Shown here: in pieces, positions 22,336-30,104 of the stretch
Numbering within the stretch: position 1 is the first letter of the stretch
How the letters are laid out: each line of letters opens with the position of its first letter
Source: an uncultured Spirochaetaceae bacterium
GTDB lineage: Bacteria > Spirochaetota > Spirochaetia > Treponematales > Treponemataceae
Direction of reading: 5' to 3'
Assembly (NCBI GenBank): GCA_902783155.1
Contig: CACZPR010000049.1
Location: 1-33,266 of the forward strand
DNA length: 33,266 nt
Position numbers and translations under genes: made by a program
Notes under the pieces: generated by a model
The model's input: only the letters and a program-made list of their open reading frames with translations
Databases searched by the model: none
Told to the model about the DNA's origin: nothing

Positions 22336-23196
22336 ATGGTTATCAATCACAACATGAGTGCTATGTTTGCACAGCGTTCTGAAGGGCTGACTGAAGTTAG
22401 CCGCCAGAAAAACATGGAGAAGCTCTCTTCTGGCATGAGAATCAACCGTGCTGGAGACGATGCCTCAGGTCTTGCAGTTTCTGAGAAAATGCGCAGCCAG
22501 ATTCGTGGTTTGAACAAGGCTTCAGAGAATGCTCAGAATGGTATTTCTTTCATCCAGACAGCTGAAGGATATCTTCAGGAAACAGAAGACATCATCCAGC
22601 GCATCCGTGAGCTGGCTGTCCAGTCAAGCAACGGTATCTACACCGATGAAGACCGCACAATGATTCAGGTTGAAGTTTCTTCTCTCATCGCTGAAGTTGA
22701 CCGCGTTGCATCACACGCTCAGTTCAATGGCATGAATATGTTCACAGGACGTTTCGCTCGCCCAACTGGAGAGAACAATGTTACAGCTTCTATGTGGCTC
22801 CACATTGGTGCCAACATGGACCAGAGAACCCAGGTATTCATTGGAACAATGTCTGCCGCAGCTCTCGGACTCCGCCAGGTTGGAACTGAGGAAATCATGA
22901 GCCTTGAGACACCTGACAACGCAAACCGCGCAATCGGAACTCTCGATGAGGCAATCAAGAAGATTAACAAGCAGCGCGCTGACCTCGGTGCATACCAGAA
23001 CCGCCTTGAGATGACTGTAAGAGGTCTTGACATTGGTGCAGAGAACCTCCAGGCATCTGAGAGCCGCATCCGCGACACAGACATGGCATCTGAGATGGTT
23101 GACTTCACAAAGAACCAGGTTCTCAGCCAGGCTGGAACTGCAATGCTCGCACAGGCCAACCAGTCTTCACAGAATGTTCTCTCTCTGCTCCAGTAG
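22336..23196 (+). CDS. flaB: Periplasmic flagellin FlaB (core filament protein)
   Basis: 286-residue core flagellin of the spirochete periplasmic flagellum. The conserved D0/D1 N terminus ([14 protein letters not shown], then [21 protein letters not shown]) and C terminus ([19 protein letters not shown] to NVLSLLQ) are complete; the variable D2/D3 part is absent, as normal for FlaB. There is no signal peptide, consistent with export by the flagellar apparatus. AAGGAG ribosome site, sigma-28 promoter upstream and a terminator downstream make a single-gene unit. Spirochetes usually carry several FlaB paralogues; which one this is cannot be told. Confidence 0.97.
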   Translation: MVINHNMSAMFAQRSEGLTEVSRQKNMEKLSSGMRINRAGDDASGLAVSEKMRSQIRGLNKASENAQNGISFIQTAEGYLQETEDIIQRIRELAVQSSNGIYTDEDRTMIQVEVSSLIAEVDRVASHAQFNGMNMFTGRFARPTGENNVTASMWLHIGANMDQRTQVFIGTMSAAALGLRQVGTEEIMSLETPDNANRAIGTLDEAIKKINKQRADLGAYQNRLEMTVRGLDIGAENLQASESRIRDTDMASEMVDFTKNQVLSQAGTAMLAQANQSSQNVLSLLQ

Positions 23197-23235
23197 TTTT
23201 TCATCACGCAAAGCAGCGTAGAACGGTGACAAAAG

Positions 23236-23264
23236 GCACTTCCATTTTGGGAGTGTCTTTTTTT
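23236..23264 (+). terminator. Terminator of flaB
   Basis: 8-bp stem (GCACTTCC with GGGAGTGT, two G-T wobbles) followed by seven T (23258-23264). Confidence 0.85.
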
Positions 23265-23290
23265 ATGCCGATTATTCCAAGACATATTCC

Positions 23291-23319
23291 TTGAACTATT
23301 GCAAAATAGTGGGTATTAT
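23291..23319 (+). promoter_or_regulatory. Sigma-70 promoter of the Lrp/aminotransferase operon
   Basis: TTGAAC (23291-23296), 17 bases, TATTAT (23314-23319). It covers the in-frame ATGs at 23291 and 23318, so those cannot be the start of the regulator. Confidence 0.8.
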
Positions 23320-23347
23320 GTTCGATGAAAGAACAAGGGGGACAGAT

Positions 23348-23842
23348 ATGGACATTTCTGAACAGATTCTCAATCTTCTTCGGGACAACGCAAGGATTTC
23401 CGTGGAGGATATTTCCGCTATGACCAAGACGAGCGTTGACGAAGTGAATGCGGTTATCAAAAAGCTGGAGGACGACGGCGTAATCATGAAGTATGCCGCA
23501 ATCATCAATCCAGAGAAGGACGCGGTTGAAAAATCCAAAGTCAGGGCGGAGATCGAAATACAGGTTGCCCCTGAACGCGAGCATGGTTTTGATGGAATTG
23601 CCGACAGAATCTACCGTTTCCCGCAGGTCAAATCGCTTTATCTTATGAGCGGCGGATATGATTTGAAGGTCGTGATTGAGGGGGACACATTGCAGGATGT
23701 CGCGCTTTTTGTTGCCCGCAAACTTTCGACATTGGCCGGGGTGCGCTCCACAAAAACCCATTTCCTTCTTAAGACCTACAAAGAGAACGGCATTTTTTAT
23801 GTTGAAGAAAAGAAGGACGGCAGAGAAGGAGTTACAGCATAA
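23348..23842 (+). CDS. Lrp/AsnC-family transcriptional regulator
   Basis: 164-residue leucine-responsive-type regulator. Residues about 1-50 hold the winged HTH (ILNLLRDNARISVEDISAMT with the recognition helix VDEVNAVIKKLEDDGVI). The C-terminal RAM domain (about 65-145) has the GGYDLKVVIEG strand used for ligand binding and octamer assembly. AAGGGGG lies 8 bases before the ATG. Its stop codon overlaps the ATG of the aminotransferase by one base (TAATG), so the two are coupled. The regulator most likely senses an amino acid made or used by that enzyme and may control its own operon. Confidence 0.92.
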   Translation: MDISEQILNLLRDNARISVEDISAMTKTSVDEVNAVIKKLEDDGVIMKYAAIINPEKDAVEKSKVRAEIEIQVAPEREHGFDGIADRIYRFPQVKSLYLMSGGYDLKVVIEGDTLQDVALFVARKLSTLAGVRSTKTHFLLKTYKENGIFYVEEKKDGREGVTA

Positions 23843-25023
23843 TGAATACCCGCGAAGACAGATTCAGCCGCTCGATGTTGGAGACACCACCAAGCGGAAT
23901 CAGAAAATTTTTTGAAATGCTTATCGGCCATGACGATGTTATCTCTCTTTCAGTTGGCGAACCGGATTTTCCGACTCCGTGGCTGATGAGGGAGGAAGCG
24001 TTCTATCACCTTGAGCAGGGACACACAAGCTACACAAGCAACTGGGGACTTCTTGAACTCCGCGAGGAGATTGCCCGTTACATGCAGAAGTACGGCTGCT
24101 CATACAATCCGGCAAAGGAGATTCTTGTTACGGTTGGCGCGTCCGAAGGTGTTGATGCGGTCCTCCGTGCCATACTGAATCCCGGCGACGAGATGATTGT
24201 CTGCGAGCCATGCTACGTGAACTATATTCCGCTGGCCCATCTCTGTGGGGCAAAGATTGTGAAGCTCGACACAAGCGAAAATGATTTCCACCCGACCGCC
24301 GAACAGTTCCAGAAGCTGATTACGCCAAAGACAAAGGCAATCATGTTCTGTTCTCCAAGCAACCCGACAGGAACCATGGTCCCCGCCGACGAGCTAAAAA
24401 AGATTGCGGAACTGTGCGTAAAAAATCAAATCTGGTGTGTGGCCGACGAAATCTACTGCGAGCTTGTCTATGACGGAAACAGGCACACATCGATAGGCTC
24501 CTTCCCCGGAATGAAAGACTATTCAATCATACTGAACGGATTCAGCAAAAGTTTTGCCATGACGGGATGGAGAATCGGATGGATTGCGGCCCCCGAAGAT
24601 TTGATGGCGCAGATTGTCAAGCTCCACCAGTACAACACAATCTGTGCGCCGATTATGAGCCAGTATGCCGCGCTGGAGGGTCTGAAAAACGGATGGGACG
24701 AGGTTGAGAGAATGAGGATTTCATATCAGCAGAGAAGGAACCTCATGTACAAGTCCTTTGTTGATATGGGGCTGAATGTTCCGGAGCCGACCGGAGCTTT
24801 CTATATGTTCCCTGACATCAGTTCCACAGGCATGAGTGCGGATGATTTTGCCACGGAGCTTTTCAAGAGACACAATGTCGCGGTGGTCCCGGGTACTGCA
24901 TTTGGAGATGCCGGAGCGGGCCACATAAGATGCTGCTATGCCACGGCGGTTGACAAAATCAAGATTGCGCTGGACAAGATTGCGGACATGGTTGAGGAAT
25001 GTAAAAAGGGGAACATCCAGTAA
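23842..25023 (+). CDS. Class I/II PLP-dependent aminotransferase
   Basis: 393-residue fold-type I aminotransferase of the AspC/AlaT group, acting in the cytoplasm on amino acid and 2-oxo acid pairs. The PLP lysine is K236 in NGFSKSFAMTGWRIGW; the Asn (N174 in SPSNPTG), D202 in VADEIY and R244 follow the usual pattern. HIRCCYA near the C terminus carries the carboxylate-binding Arg. Residues YTSNWGLLELR form the common N-terminal motif. Substrate cannot be told from the sequence; pairing with an Lrp-type regulator suggests an aromatic or branched/aliphatic amino acid. Confidence 0.92.
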   Translation: MNTREDRFSRSMLETPPSGIRKFFEMLIGHDDVISLSVGEPDFPTPWLMREEAFYHLEQGHTSYTSNWGLLELREEIARYMQKYGCSYNPAKEILVTVGASEGVDAVLRAILNPGDEMIVCEPCYVNYIPLAHLCGAKIVKLDTSENDFHPTAEQFQKLITPKTKAIMFCSPSNPTGTMVPADELKKIAELCVKNQIWCVADEIYCELVYDGNRHTSIGSFPGMKDYSIILNGFSKSFAMTGWRIGWIAAPEDLMAQIVKLHQYNTICAPIMSQYAALEGLKNGWDEVERMRISYQQRRNLMYKSFVDMGLNVPEPTGAFYMFPDISSTGMSADDFATELFKRHNVAVVPGTAFGDAGAGHIRCCYATAVDKIKIALDKIADMVEECKKGNIQ

Positions 25024-25047
25024 ACCATTCTGAACTGAAAACAGCCC

Positions 25048-25075
25048 TAAACATGGGTTAAAAAATCTCCGATAA
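25048..25075 (+). promoter_or_regulatory. Sigma-28-like promoter candidate of the TPR protein gene
   Basis: TAAA (25048-25051), 16 bases, TCCGATAA (25068-25075). The -10 matches seven of eight consensus bases but the spacer is one base too long. The predicted start near 25082 falls inside the following terminator hairpin, so a transcript from here would not form it. Confidence 0.5.
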
Positions 25076-25078
25076 ATG

Positions 25079-25110
25079 AACTGGGGTCCTGTACTCCAGT
25101 TTTATTTTTT
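25079..25110 (+). terminator. Terminator of the Lrp/aminotransferase operon
   Basis: 8-bp stem (AACTGGGG with CTCCAGTT, one G-T) with a 7-base loop, followed by TTTTATTTTTT. Confidence 0.85.
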
Positions 25111-25127
25111 AGAGGACATTTGCTATT

Positions 25128-26459
25128 ATGGTTGCTTTGATTGTTATTCTAGTTGTAATTGCTGTAGGCTCGGCGATATTTTTTATCCTCAAAAATAAGG
25201 GTGGAACGTCAAAAAATGGTGGCGGGAAATCGCAAACCCAGATAATCCGTGAGGCAAAACGGAAGCTGGACAGAAATCCTGACGACCCGGATGGACTTGC
25301 TGAGCTGGGAGAAATCTATTTCCAGAACAAACTTTGGGACAAGGCCCTGCCAATCTACACCAAACTGTACACTCTTGCGGCAAAGGACCCCAGGATTGAT
25401 AATTTTAAAAGCCTGCTCCGGCATGGAGTCTGTCTTTTGAATATGGACAATGTTCAGGAGGCAATAAAGTCTTTGTCGCTTGCCTACCAGATTCAGTCCC
25501 ACGATTTTGAGGTGAACTACTACATGGGACTTGCCATGTTCAAGGACAAGCAGTATGACAAAGCTGTTCCATGCCTCAAAAAAGCTCTTGTGATAAATCC
25601 GGAGGCGGAGGGTGTCTACCTGGTTCTTGGACAGAGCTACTATTACGGAAACCACTACCGCGACTCTCTTCCATGTTTCAAACGTGCGCTTGATGAGGAC
25701 CCGACAAACAAGGAGGCCCTTTTTGATATGGCGGACGCTATGAACATTGGTGGCCATGGCGACAAATCAATCAAAGTGTTCATGCACCTTAGGGCGGATC
25801 CAGTTTATGGACCAAAATCATGTCTTGAGGCTGGTGTGTACCATATCAAGATGGGCGACTACGATGCGGCCATACAGGATTTTGAAGTCGGAATGAAGCA
25901 CCAGAACATAGAGCAGGATGTTCTTCTTGATTTGCAGTACAGAACTGCCCAGTGCTATTTCAGCAAAAACGATTTCGCTAAGGGCCTGCAGCTTTTGAAC
26001 AGCATCCGTCTGGTCAACGCAAACTACAAGGACGTGAACGCATTGATGAGCCGCTATCAGGAGTTGAGCCAGAACACCAATCTCCAGATTTATCTTTCGT
26101 CCGGTGCGTCCGATTTTGTTGCGCTGTGCCGAAAATTCATAGAGACCGTCTACAGGGGTTCGCAGGTCAAGATTATGGACATACAGGTTCAGCCGGCGTA
26201 CACCGACATTCTTGCGGAGGTTGACACGGTGAAGGCTTCCGACATTGAGCTGTTCAGATTCTTCAGAACATCCGGCTCATCCGGGGAGCTTTATGTGCGC
26301 GACCTCCATGGACACATGCACGATGTAAAGGCCGACCGTGGATTCTGTGTAACGGCGGGTGTGTTCTCGGAGGATGCCCACAAATACATAGATGGCCGAC
26401 CGCTGGATTTGGTGGAAAAGCCAAGGCTCGTGAAAGTCCTGAAATCAATCAGCCTCTAG
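25128..26459 (+). CDS. Membrane-anchored TPR protein with Mrr-like C-terminal region
   Basis: 443 residues: one N-terminal membrane anchor (about 2-22), a polar Gly/Lys/Ser linker, then TPR repeats from about 45 to 300 (helix pairs such as YYMGLAMFKDKQYDKAVPCLKKALVINP and VYLVLGQSYYYGNHYRDSLPCFKRAL are near-consensus). The C-terminal segment (about 330-440) reads like the second half of an Mrr-type PD-(D/E)XK domain: DILAEVD, a Gly/Ser turn, LYVRD, then GFCVTAGVFSEDAHKYIDGRPLDLVEK. The catalytic Asp/Glu-x-Lys positions are not convincing, so it is probably a structural relic. Spirochete flagellar-collar proteins also carry TPR modules, and a sigma-28-like promoter lies upstream; a flagellar role is inference. 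AGAGGA sits 11 bases before the ATG. Confidence 0.8.
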   Translation: MVALIVILVVIAVGSAIFFILKNKGGTSKNGGGKSQTQIIREAKRKLDRNPDDPDGLAELGEIYFQNKLWDKALPIYTKLYTLAAKDPRIDNFKSLLRHGVCLLNMDNVQEAIKSLSLAYQIQSHDFEVNYYMGLAMFKDKQYDKAVPCLKKALVINPEAEGVYLVLGQSYYYGNHYRDSLPCFKRALDEDPTNKEALFDMADAMNIGGHGDKSIKVFMHLRADPVYGPKSCLEAGVYHIKMGDYDAAIQDFEVGMKHQNIEQDVLLDLQYRTAQCYFSKNDFAKGLQLLNSIRLVNANYKDVNALMSRYQELSQNTNLQIYLSSGASDFVALCRKFIETVYRGSQVKIMDIQVQPAYTDILAEVDTVKASDIELFRFFRTSGSSGELYVRDLHGHMHDVKADRGFCVTAGVFSEDAHKYIDGRPLDLVEKPRLVKVLKSISL

Positions 26460-26469
26460 GGAACCGCTG

Positions 26470-26964
26470 CTATTTGTGGAAAAAACTGCTTATGTAGTAG
26501 ATGACTATTGCGCAGGAGACCATCAGGCGCAGGCCGCTTCCTGTCAAAAAGCCGAGGAATGAAAACCATGCGGATTTTAGGGCCGTTTTGAAATTGCTCT
26601 TGTCGTGAATCAGTTCGCCAACAAGCGCTCCCAAAAAAGGTCCAAGCAGGATGCCCACAACGTTCCCTGTGAACACTCCGAGCATCACACCGAACATGGC
26701 CCCCCGCGACCCAGCCTTTGAGCCTCCCGACTTTTTTGAGAAAATGCCCGGCACAAAACTGTTCAGCACCTCGACAGTAACCGTGAGTACCCCAAAAATC
26801 ACAAGAGCCGGAATGGCAATGTTTGTCCACTGCACAAAATATCCAAGCATGAGTGCACCCCAGCACAATGGAGTGCCAGGCATGGCGGGAACAATGCAGC
26901 CGATGATTCCCACAATAATCATGATTACGCCAATGGCAATAAAAGCAATGTCTCTCACAATCAT
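26470..26964 (-). CDS. DUF456 family membrane protein
   Basis: 164-residue inner-membrane protein of the uncharacterised DUF456 family: about four to five spans with the signature IVGIIGCIVPAMPGTPLCWGALML near the N terminus and repeated small-residue GxxxG patterns (GVMLGVFTGNVVGILLGPFLGALVGELI). The start at 26964 is preferred because a TTGCGG-N17-TATAAT promoter ends 7 bases before it; a longer form from 27006 begins within the promoter. No ribosome site, so leaderless translation is predicted. It is convergent with the TPR gene and divergent from the tRNA. Function unknown. Confidence 0.82.
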   Translation of the reverse strand: MIVRDIAFIAIGVIMIIVGIIGCIVPAMPGTPLCWGALMLGYFVQWTNIAIPALVIFGVLTVTVEVLNSFVPGIFSKKSGGSKAGSRGAMFGVMLGVFTGNVVGILLGPFLGALVGELIHDKSNFKTALKSAWFSFLGFLTGSGLRLMVSCAIVIYYISSFFHK

Positions 26965-26971
26965 GGAAAAA

Positions 26972-27000
26972 ATTATACCAACGACAGCCCACCACCGCAA
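26972..27000 (-). promoter_or_regulatory. Sigma-70 promoter of the DUF456 gene (leaderless type)
   Basis: Minus-strand TTGCGG (27000-26995), 17 bases, TATAAT (26977-26972), then TTTTTCC and ATG. The -10 is a perfect consensus. Confidence 0.78.
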
Positions 27001-27041
27001 GACCATGCCCCCAGGGACCGGGAATTTTTAGTCTCACCCTA

Positions 27042-27070
27042 TTCACAAAAAACAGATTTTCCGTTATATT
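27042..27070 (+). promoter_or_regulatory. Sigma-70 promoter of tRNA-Pro
   Basis: TTCACA (27042-27047), 17 bases, TATATT (27065-27070), about 15 bases ahead of the tRNA 5' end. Confidence 0.6.
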
Positions 27071-27085
27071 AAATTCCATCAATAT

Positions 27086-27159
27086 CGGGCTATAGCGCAG
27101 CTGGTTAGCGTACAAGTCTGGGGGACTTGGGGTCACCGATTCGAATTCGGTTAGCCCGA
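27086..27159 (+). tRNA. tRNA-Pro (anticodon GGG)
   Basis: All arms fold: acceptor CGGGCTA/TAGCCCG (7 bp), D-stem GCGC/GCGT, anticodon stem CAAGT/ACTTG with loop CTGGGGG giving anticodon GGG, five-base variable loop, T-stem ACCGA/TCGGT with loop TTCGAAT. U8 and A9 are present, discriminator A. The 3' CCA is not encoded. Confidence 0.97.
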
Positions 27160-27164
27160 CGACA

Positions 27165-27204
27165 GGGGTTCTGAAAACACAGGTTTTTGGAACCTCTTTT
27201 TTTT
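27165..27204 (+). terminator. Terminator of tRNA-Pro
   Basis: 8-bp stem GGGGTTCT with GGAACCTC (two wobbles), loop of 16 bases, then eight T (27197-27204). Confidence 0.8.
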
Positions 27205-27214
27205 GTCCGCGAGG

Positions 27215-27243
27215 CTGAATTTTTTTTCCCAATCGTGTACAAT
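27215..27243 (+). promoter_or_regulatory. Promoter candidate of pyrE (leaderless type)
   Basis: TACAAT (27238-27243) ends six bases (AAAAGC) before the ATG at 27250; a weak -35, CTGAAT, is 17 bases upstream. The -10 and its distance to the ATG are the same as for the MinD-like gene. Confidence 0.5.
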
Positions 27244-27249
27244 AAAAGC

Positions 27250-27936
27250 ATGGAACAGTACAAGAAAGAATTTATCGATTTCATGGTCGAGTGCAGGGTT
27301 TTGAAGTTTGGGTCGTTCACTTTGAAGAGCGGACGACATTCCCCATTTTTTATGAACGCAGGGGCATACACCACCGGAAGCCAGCTGATGAAGCTTGGTG
27401 AATACTACGCCCAGGCCATACACGAAAATTTTGGTGACGATTTTGATGTCCTCTTTGGACCAGCGTACAAGGGAATCCCTCTGAGTGTTGCGACAGTCAT
27501 TGCATACAGCAGGCTTTATGGAAAAGAAATCCGCTATTGCTCAAACCGCAAGGAGGAAAAGGACCACGGTGCCGACAAGGGAAAACTTTTGGGAAGCGAA
27601 ATCAAGGACGGAGACAGGGTTGTGATTATTGAGGATGTCACGACTTCCGGGAAATCTATTGAGGAGACATATCCGATTGTCGTTGGCCAGGGGTCATCGC
27701 CGGATAAAATAAAGATTGTTGGCGAGATGGTCAGCCTGAACAGAATGGAGCGGGCACTTGATTCAGAAAAGAGCGCGCTGGACACAATCACCGAAAAATA
27801 CGGTTTTCCGGCAAGGGCGATTGTCTCGATGAAGGATGTTGTGGACTATCTCTACACCCCGGGAAAGGACGGCATAATAAACGACACGCTCAAAAAAGAG
27901 ATTGACGACTACTATGCCCAGTGGGGTGCGAAATAG
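27250..27936 (+). CDS. pyrE: Orotate phosphoribosyltransferase
   Basis: Converts orotate and PRPP to OMP in pyrimidine synthesis, 228 residues. The PRPP-binding loop VVIIEDVTTSGKS (about 124-136) is canonical; the substrate loop KEEKDHGADKGKLLG and FGPAYKGIPLS fit PyrE. The C-terminal 35 residues extend past the usual core. The ATG at 27250 aligns with family N termini; the frame is open from 27187 but that part lies on the tRNA terminator. No Shine-Dalgarno sequence. It ends 12 bases from the convergent transducer gene and no terminator is visible between them. Confidence 0.94.
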   Translation: MEQYKKEFIDFMVECRVLKFGSFTLKSGRHSPFFMNAGAYTTGSQLMKLGEYYAQAIHENFGDDFDVLFGPAYKGIPLSVATVIAYSRLYGKEIRYCSNRKEEKDHGADKGKLLGSEIKDGDRVVIIEDVTTSGKSIEETYPIVVGQGSSPDKIKIVGEMVSLNRMERALDSEKSALDTITEKYGFPARAIVSMKDVVDYLYTPGKDGIINDTLKKEIDDYYAQWGAK

Positions 27937-27948
27937 GCGGAACAAAAA

Positions 27949-28824
27949 CTACTGCAAATCCTTGAAGATTGCCTTTATCTGATACGCGAATGAATATAGG
28001 TCGTTGAAAAGCATTGCGTTGTCCGATGCGAAACGACCGAAATCATTCACGGTCTGCTCGTTTTCCTTTGCCGTGTCCTGTACAACATTGATTATGCTGT
28101 CAATCTTTGAAAGGTTGTCCCCAATGTGTGCGGTAATCCCGGAAACATAGTCGTTGTTGTCGGAATTGTTTTTCAGCGTGGCATTGAATTTTTCAATCGT
28201 GCTGTTGGCCTCGGTTGAAAGTTTCAAAAGGTCGCTTGAATTCTGGTTGGTGTCTTTTTCCAGTTCCGAGACCGAGCGTGTAAGATTTTCAACCTTGTTT
28301 TTGATTGTCTCCGAAGTTTTGTCGGTGTCGTCCGAAAGTTTTTTAACCTCGTTCGCGATGATTCTGAATCCCTTTCCCGCAACGCCCGCACGTGCCGCCT
28401 CAATCGAAGCGTTGAACGAAAGAAGGTTTGTCTGCGCGGAAATATTTTTGATTGAATCAACCAGCACATTGATTTCCCTGATTTGCGAAAGGAGGACCTT
28501 GAACTGGTCCACATATTTTTTGTGGTCCTGCTCAATCGTCTGGATTGATTCCCGAAGCTCCTTTATTTCTGTATAAATCTCACGCAGGTTTCCGTTGTTC
28601 TGGGAAGCCTTGGAACTTATGTTTCCGGCCTCGTTTTCAATTTCGCGGCTTGTTTCCGCAAGATTTTCCAGAGCCTCCTGAAGTTTTTTTGTCCGCCCGC
28701 TCTGCATGTTTGCGTTGGAAAGATAGCTCTTCAAAAAATCCGCACTGATTGCGTCCTTGGCAAGATATTCAATCAAAGTATTTGAGGCCTCAAGACCTGT
28801 TTTCAGCAGTATGTCCTTTTCCAT
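27949..28824 (-). CDS. Soluble methyl-accepting-chemotaxis-type transducer
   Basis: 291-residue cytoplasmic protein carrying only an MCP signalling coiled coil. The hairpin tip that binds CheA/CheW is clear: [24 protein letters not shown] then [18 protein letters not shown] (about 124-168). There is no membrane span, HAMP or periplasmic domain, and the N-terminal 50 residues show no known sensor. The ATG at 28824 follows AGGGGAA, two bases beyond the stop of the FIST gene. The FIST protein is the likely sensing partner, giving a two-gene split receptor. Two short helices with many Asn/Asp residues lie between the halves of the coiled coil, shorter than in classical MCPs. Confidence 0.9.
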   Translation of the reverse strand: MEKDILLKTGLEASNTLIEYLAKDAISADFLKSYLSNANMQSGRTKKLQEALENLAETSREIENEAGNISSKASQNNGNLREIYTEIKELRESIQTIEQDHKKYVDQFKVLLSQIREINVLVDSIKNISAQTNLLSFNASIEAARAGVAGKGFRIIANEVKKLSDDTDKTSETIKNKVENLTRSVSELEKDTNQNSSDLLKLSTEANSTIEKFNATLKNNSDNNDYVSGITAHIGDNLSKIDSIINVVQDTAKENEQTVNDFGRFASDNAMLFNDLYSFAYQIKAIFKDLQ

Positions 28825-28826
28825 AA

Positions 28827-29966
28827 TTATTCCCCTATCACCAAAGAAACGAGTGTCTGATTGCAGTGCGCCCTTCCAATCTGCTCGCCGTAGCATGACA
28901 TTCCGCAGAAAGTCGGGAACGCCGATTTGTATTTGTTGATTATCGAAGACTTCATGCCCTTGCGGTCAAAATACAGAGTCCTTGTTATGCAGGTCATAAG
29001 CAGCGTGAACTTTGGCCTTGGGATTTTCTCCCGTATTCCACGGCAAGTCTGGTCTGCCTTTTGCTCCGCGTCCCCGATGTGCATCATTTCAAGCGAAGTG
29101 TTGGGCGTTACCCTTGCGAACGTTGTGATTGTCTTGTTCGGCGTAAGGGATGCAAGCGCGACAATATGAATGCTTCCGTTAACGTAGCGGCCAAACGGAT
29201 TTTCAAAAGTCATTTTCGCGGCCTCTGATTCGCTCACCCCAAGCTGCTCCGCGTATACAGTTGCCGCCGGACGACCGTTGAACGAAAAGATTTCGCGCTT
29301 CATTGTCTCGGATTTTGTGACGAAAACATGCTTTCCCGTGACATTGAAAATATCTTCCTGCCGGATGTCGAAGGGGCATCTGGTTTTTACAAAAAGCATG
29401 GTCGCGCCGTCCTGTGTCACTTTTCCGTTGTAGCTTACAAAACTTTTTGCCTCGCTTCCCGTGTAACCGGCTGTCGCACCCGCCAAAGGAAATTTGTCGT
29501 TCTTTATGATTGAGTAGAATGTTGAAAGAATTGACTCTTCCGCATTGAACACAGCGTTTGTAAACTCAATGGCAAAGGCGTTGCGGTGTGAACTTGGGTC
29601 CCCAATCCCGATGCCACAGAAACGAAGGGCCGCCTCTATGTCGGATTTATATACAAGCGGATATTTGCTTCCGAAATCAACAAGCACGCCCTTTACTTTG
29701 GTCCCGGAATCATACATGGTGGTAAGGACTATGGAGCCTTCTGTAAATCCTTGTGGAGAAATCTCTCCGGCTGTACTTGCTCCTATGACTTCTGATGCCG
29801 GGAATTTTTCTTTAATCTTTTGGGATAGCTCGTGGAAATCATAATCGATTGCCGCCATGAAAATGACTGCCTGATAACTTGACAAATCCCTTTTCAGTTT
29901 TCTGCAAAGTTCCGAAACGGCGGAATCAATATTTCTATTCGTGGTTGAAACAACTTCCTGTTCCAT
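28827..29966 (-). CDS. FIST-domain small-ligand sensor protein
   Basis: 379-residue cytoplasmic protein with FIST_N (about 30-225) and FIST_C (about 226-370) domains, a sensor module thought to bind small ligands such as amino acids and found next to signal-transduction genes. Family features are [14 protein letters not shown] in the N half, [12 protein letters not shown], and near the end [15 protein letters not shown], the FIST_C signature. AAGGAGAG precedes the ATG. It is the first gene of a pair with the soluble transducer two bases downstream, so the two are translated together; the sensor probably controls the transducer by direct contact. No enzyme motif is seen. Confidence 0.9.
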   Translation of the reverse strand: MEQEVVSTTNRNIDSAVSELCRKLKRDLSSYQAVIFMAAIDYDFHELSQKIKEKFPASEVIGASTAGEISPQGFTEGSIVLTTMYDSGTKVKGVLVDFGSKYPLVYKSDIEAALRFCGIGIGDPSSHRNAFAIEFTNAVFNAEESILSTFYSIIKNDKFPLAGATAGYTGSEAKSFVSYNGKVTQDGATMLFVKTRCPFDIRQEDIFNVTGKHVFVTKSETMKREIFSFNGRPAATVYAEQLGVSESEAAKMTFENPFGRYVNGSIHIVALASLTPNKTITTFARVTPNTSLEMMHIGDAEQKADQTCRGIREKIPRPKFTLLMTCITRTLYFDRKGMKSSIINKYKSAFPTFCGMSCYGEQIGRAHCNQTLVSLVIGE

Positions 29967-30009
29967 AATTTCTCTCCTTTAGCTTCTTGATTCGAGAACT
30001 GTTTACTAT

Positions 30010-30038
30010 ATTATAGATTGTTGAAAATGAAAATGCAA
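30010..30038 (-). promoter_or_regulatory. Sigma-70 promoter of the FIST–transducer operon
   Basis: Minus-strand TTGCAT (30038-30033), 17 bases, TATAAT (30015-30010). Leader of about 37 bases. Confidence 0.72.
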
Positions 30039-30050
30039 ATAAATTCAAAT

Positions 30051-30081
30051 AAAAAGCCGTTAGTTTTTTAAACCAACGGCT
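30051..30081 (-). terminator. Terminator of glyA
   Basis: An 11-bp stem with one mismatch (30071-30081 with 30055-30065) followed by TTTTATTT on the minus strand. Confidence 0.9.
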
Positions 30082-30104
30082 CTCAGTTTCAGATTAAAAA
30101 AAGT

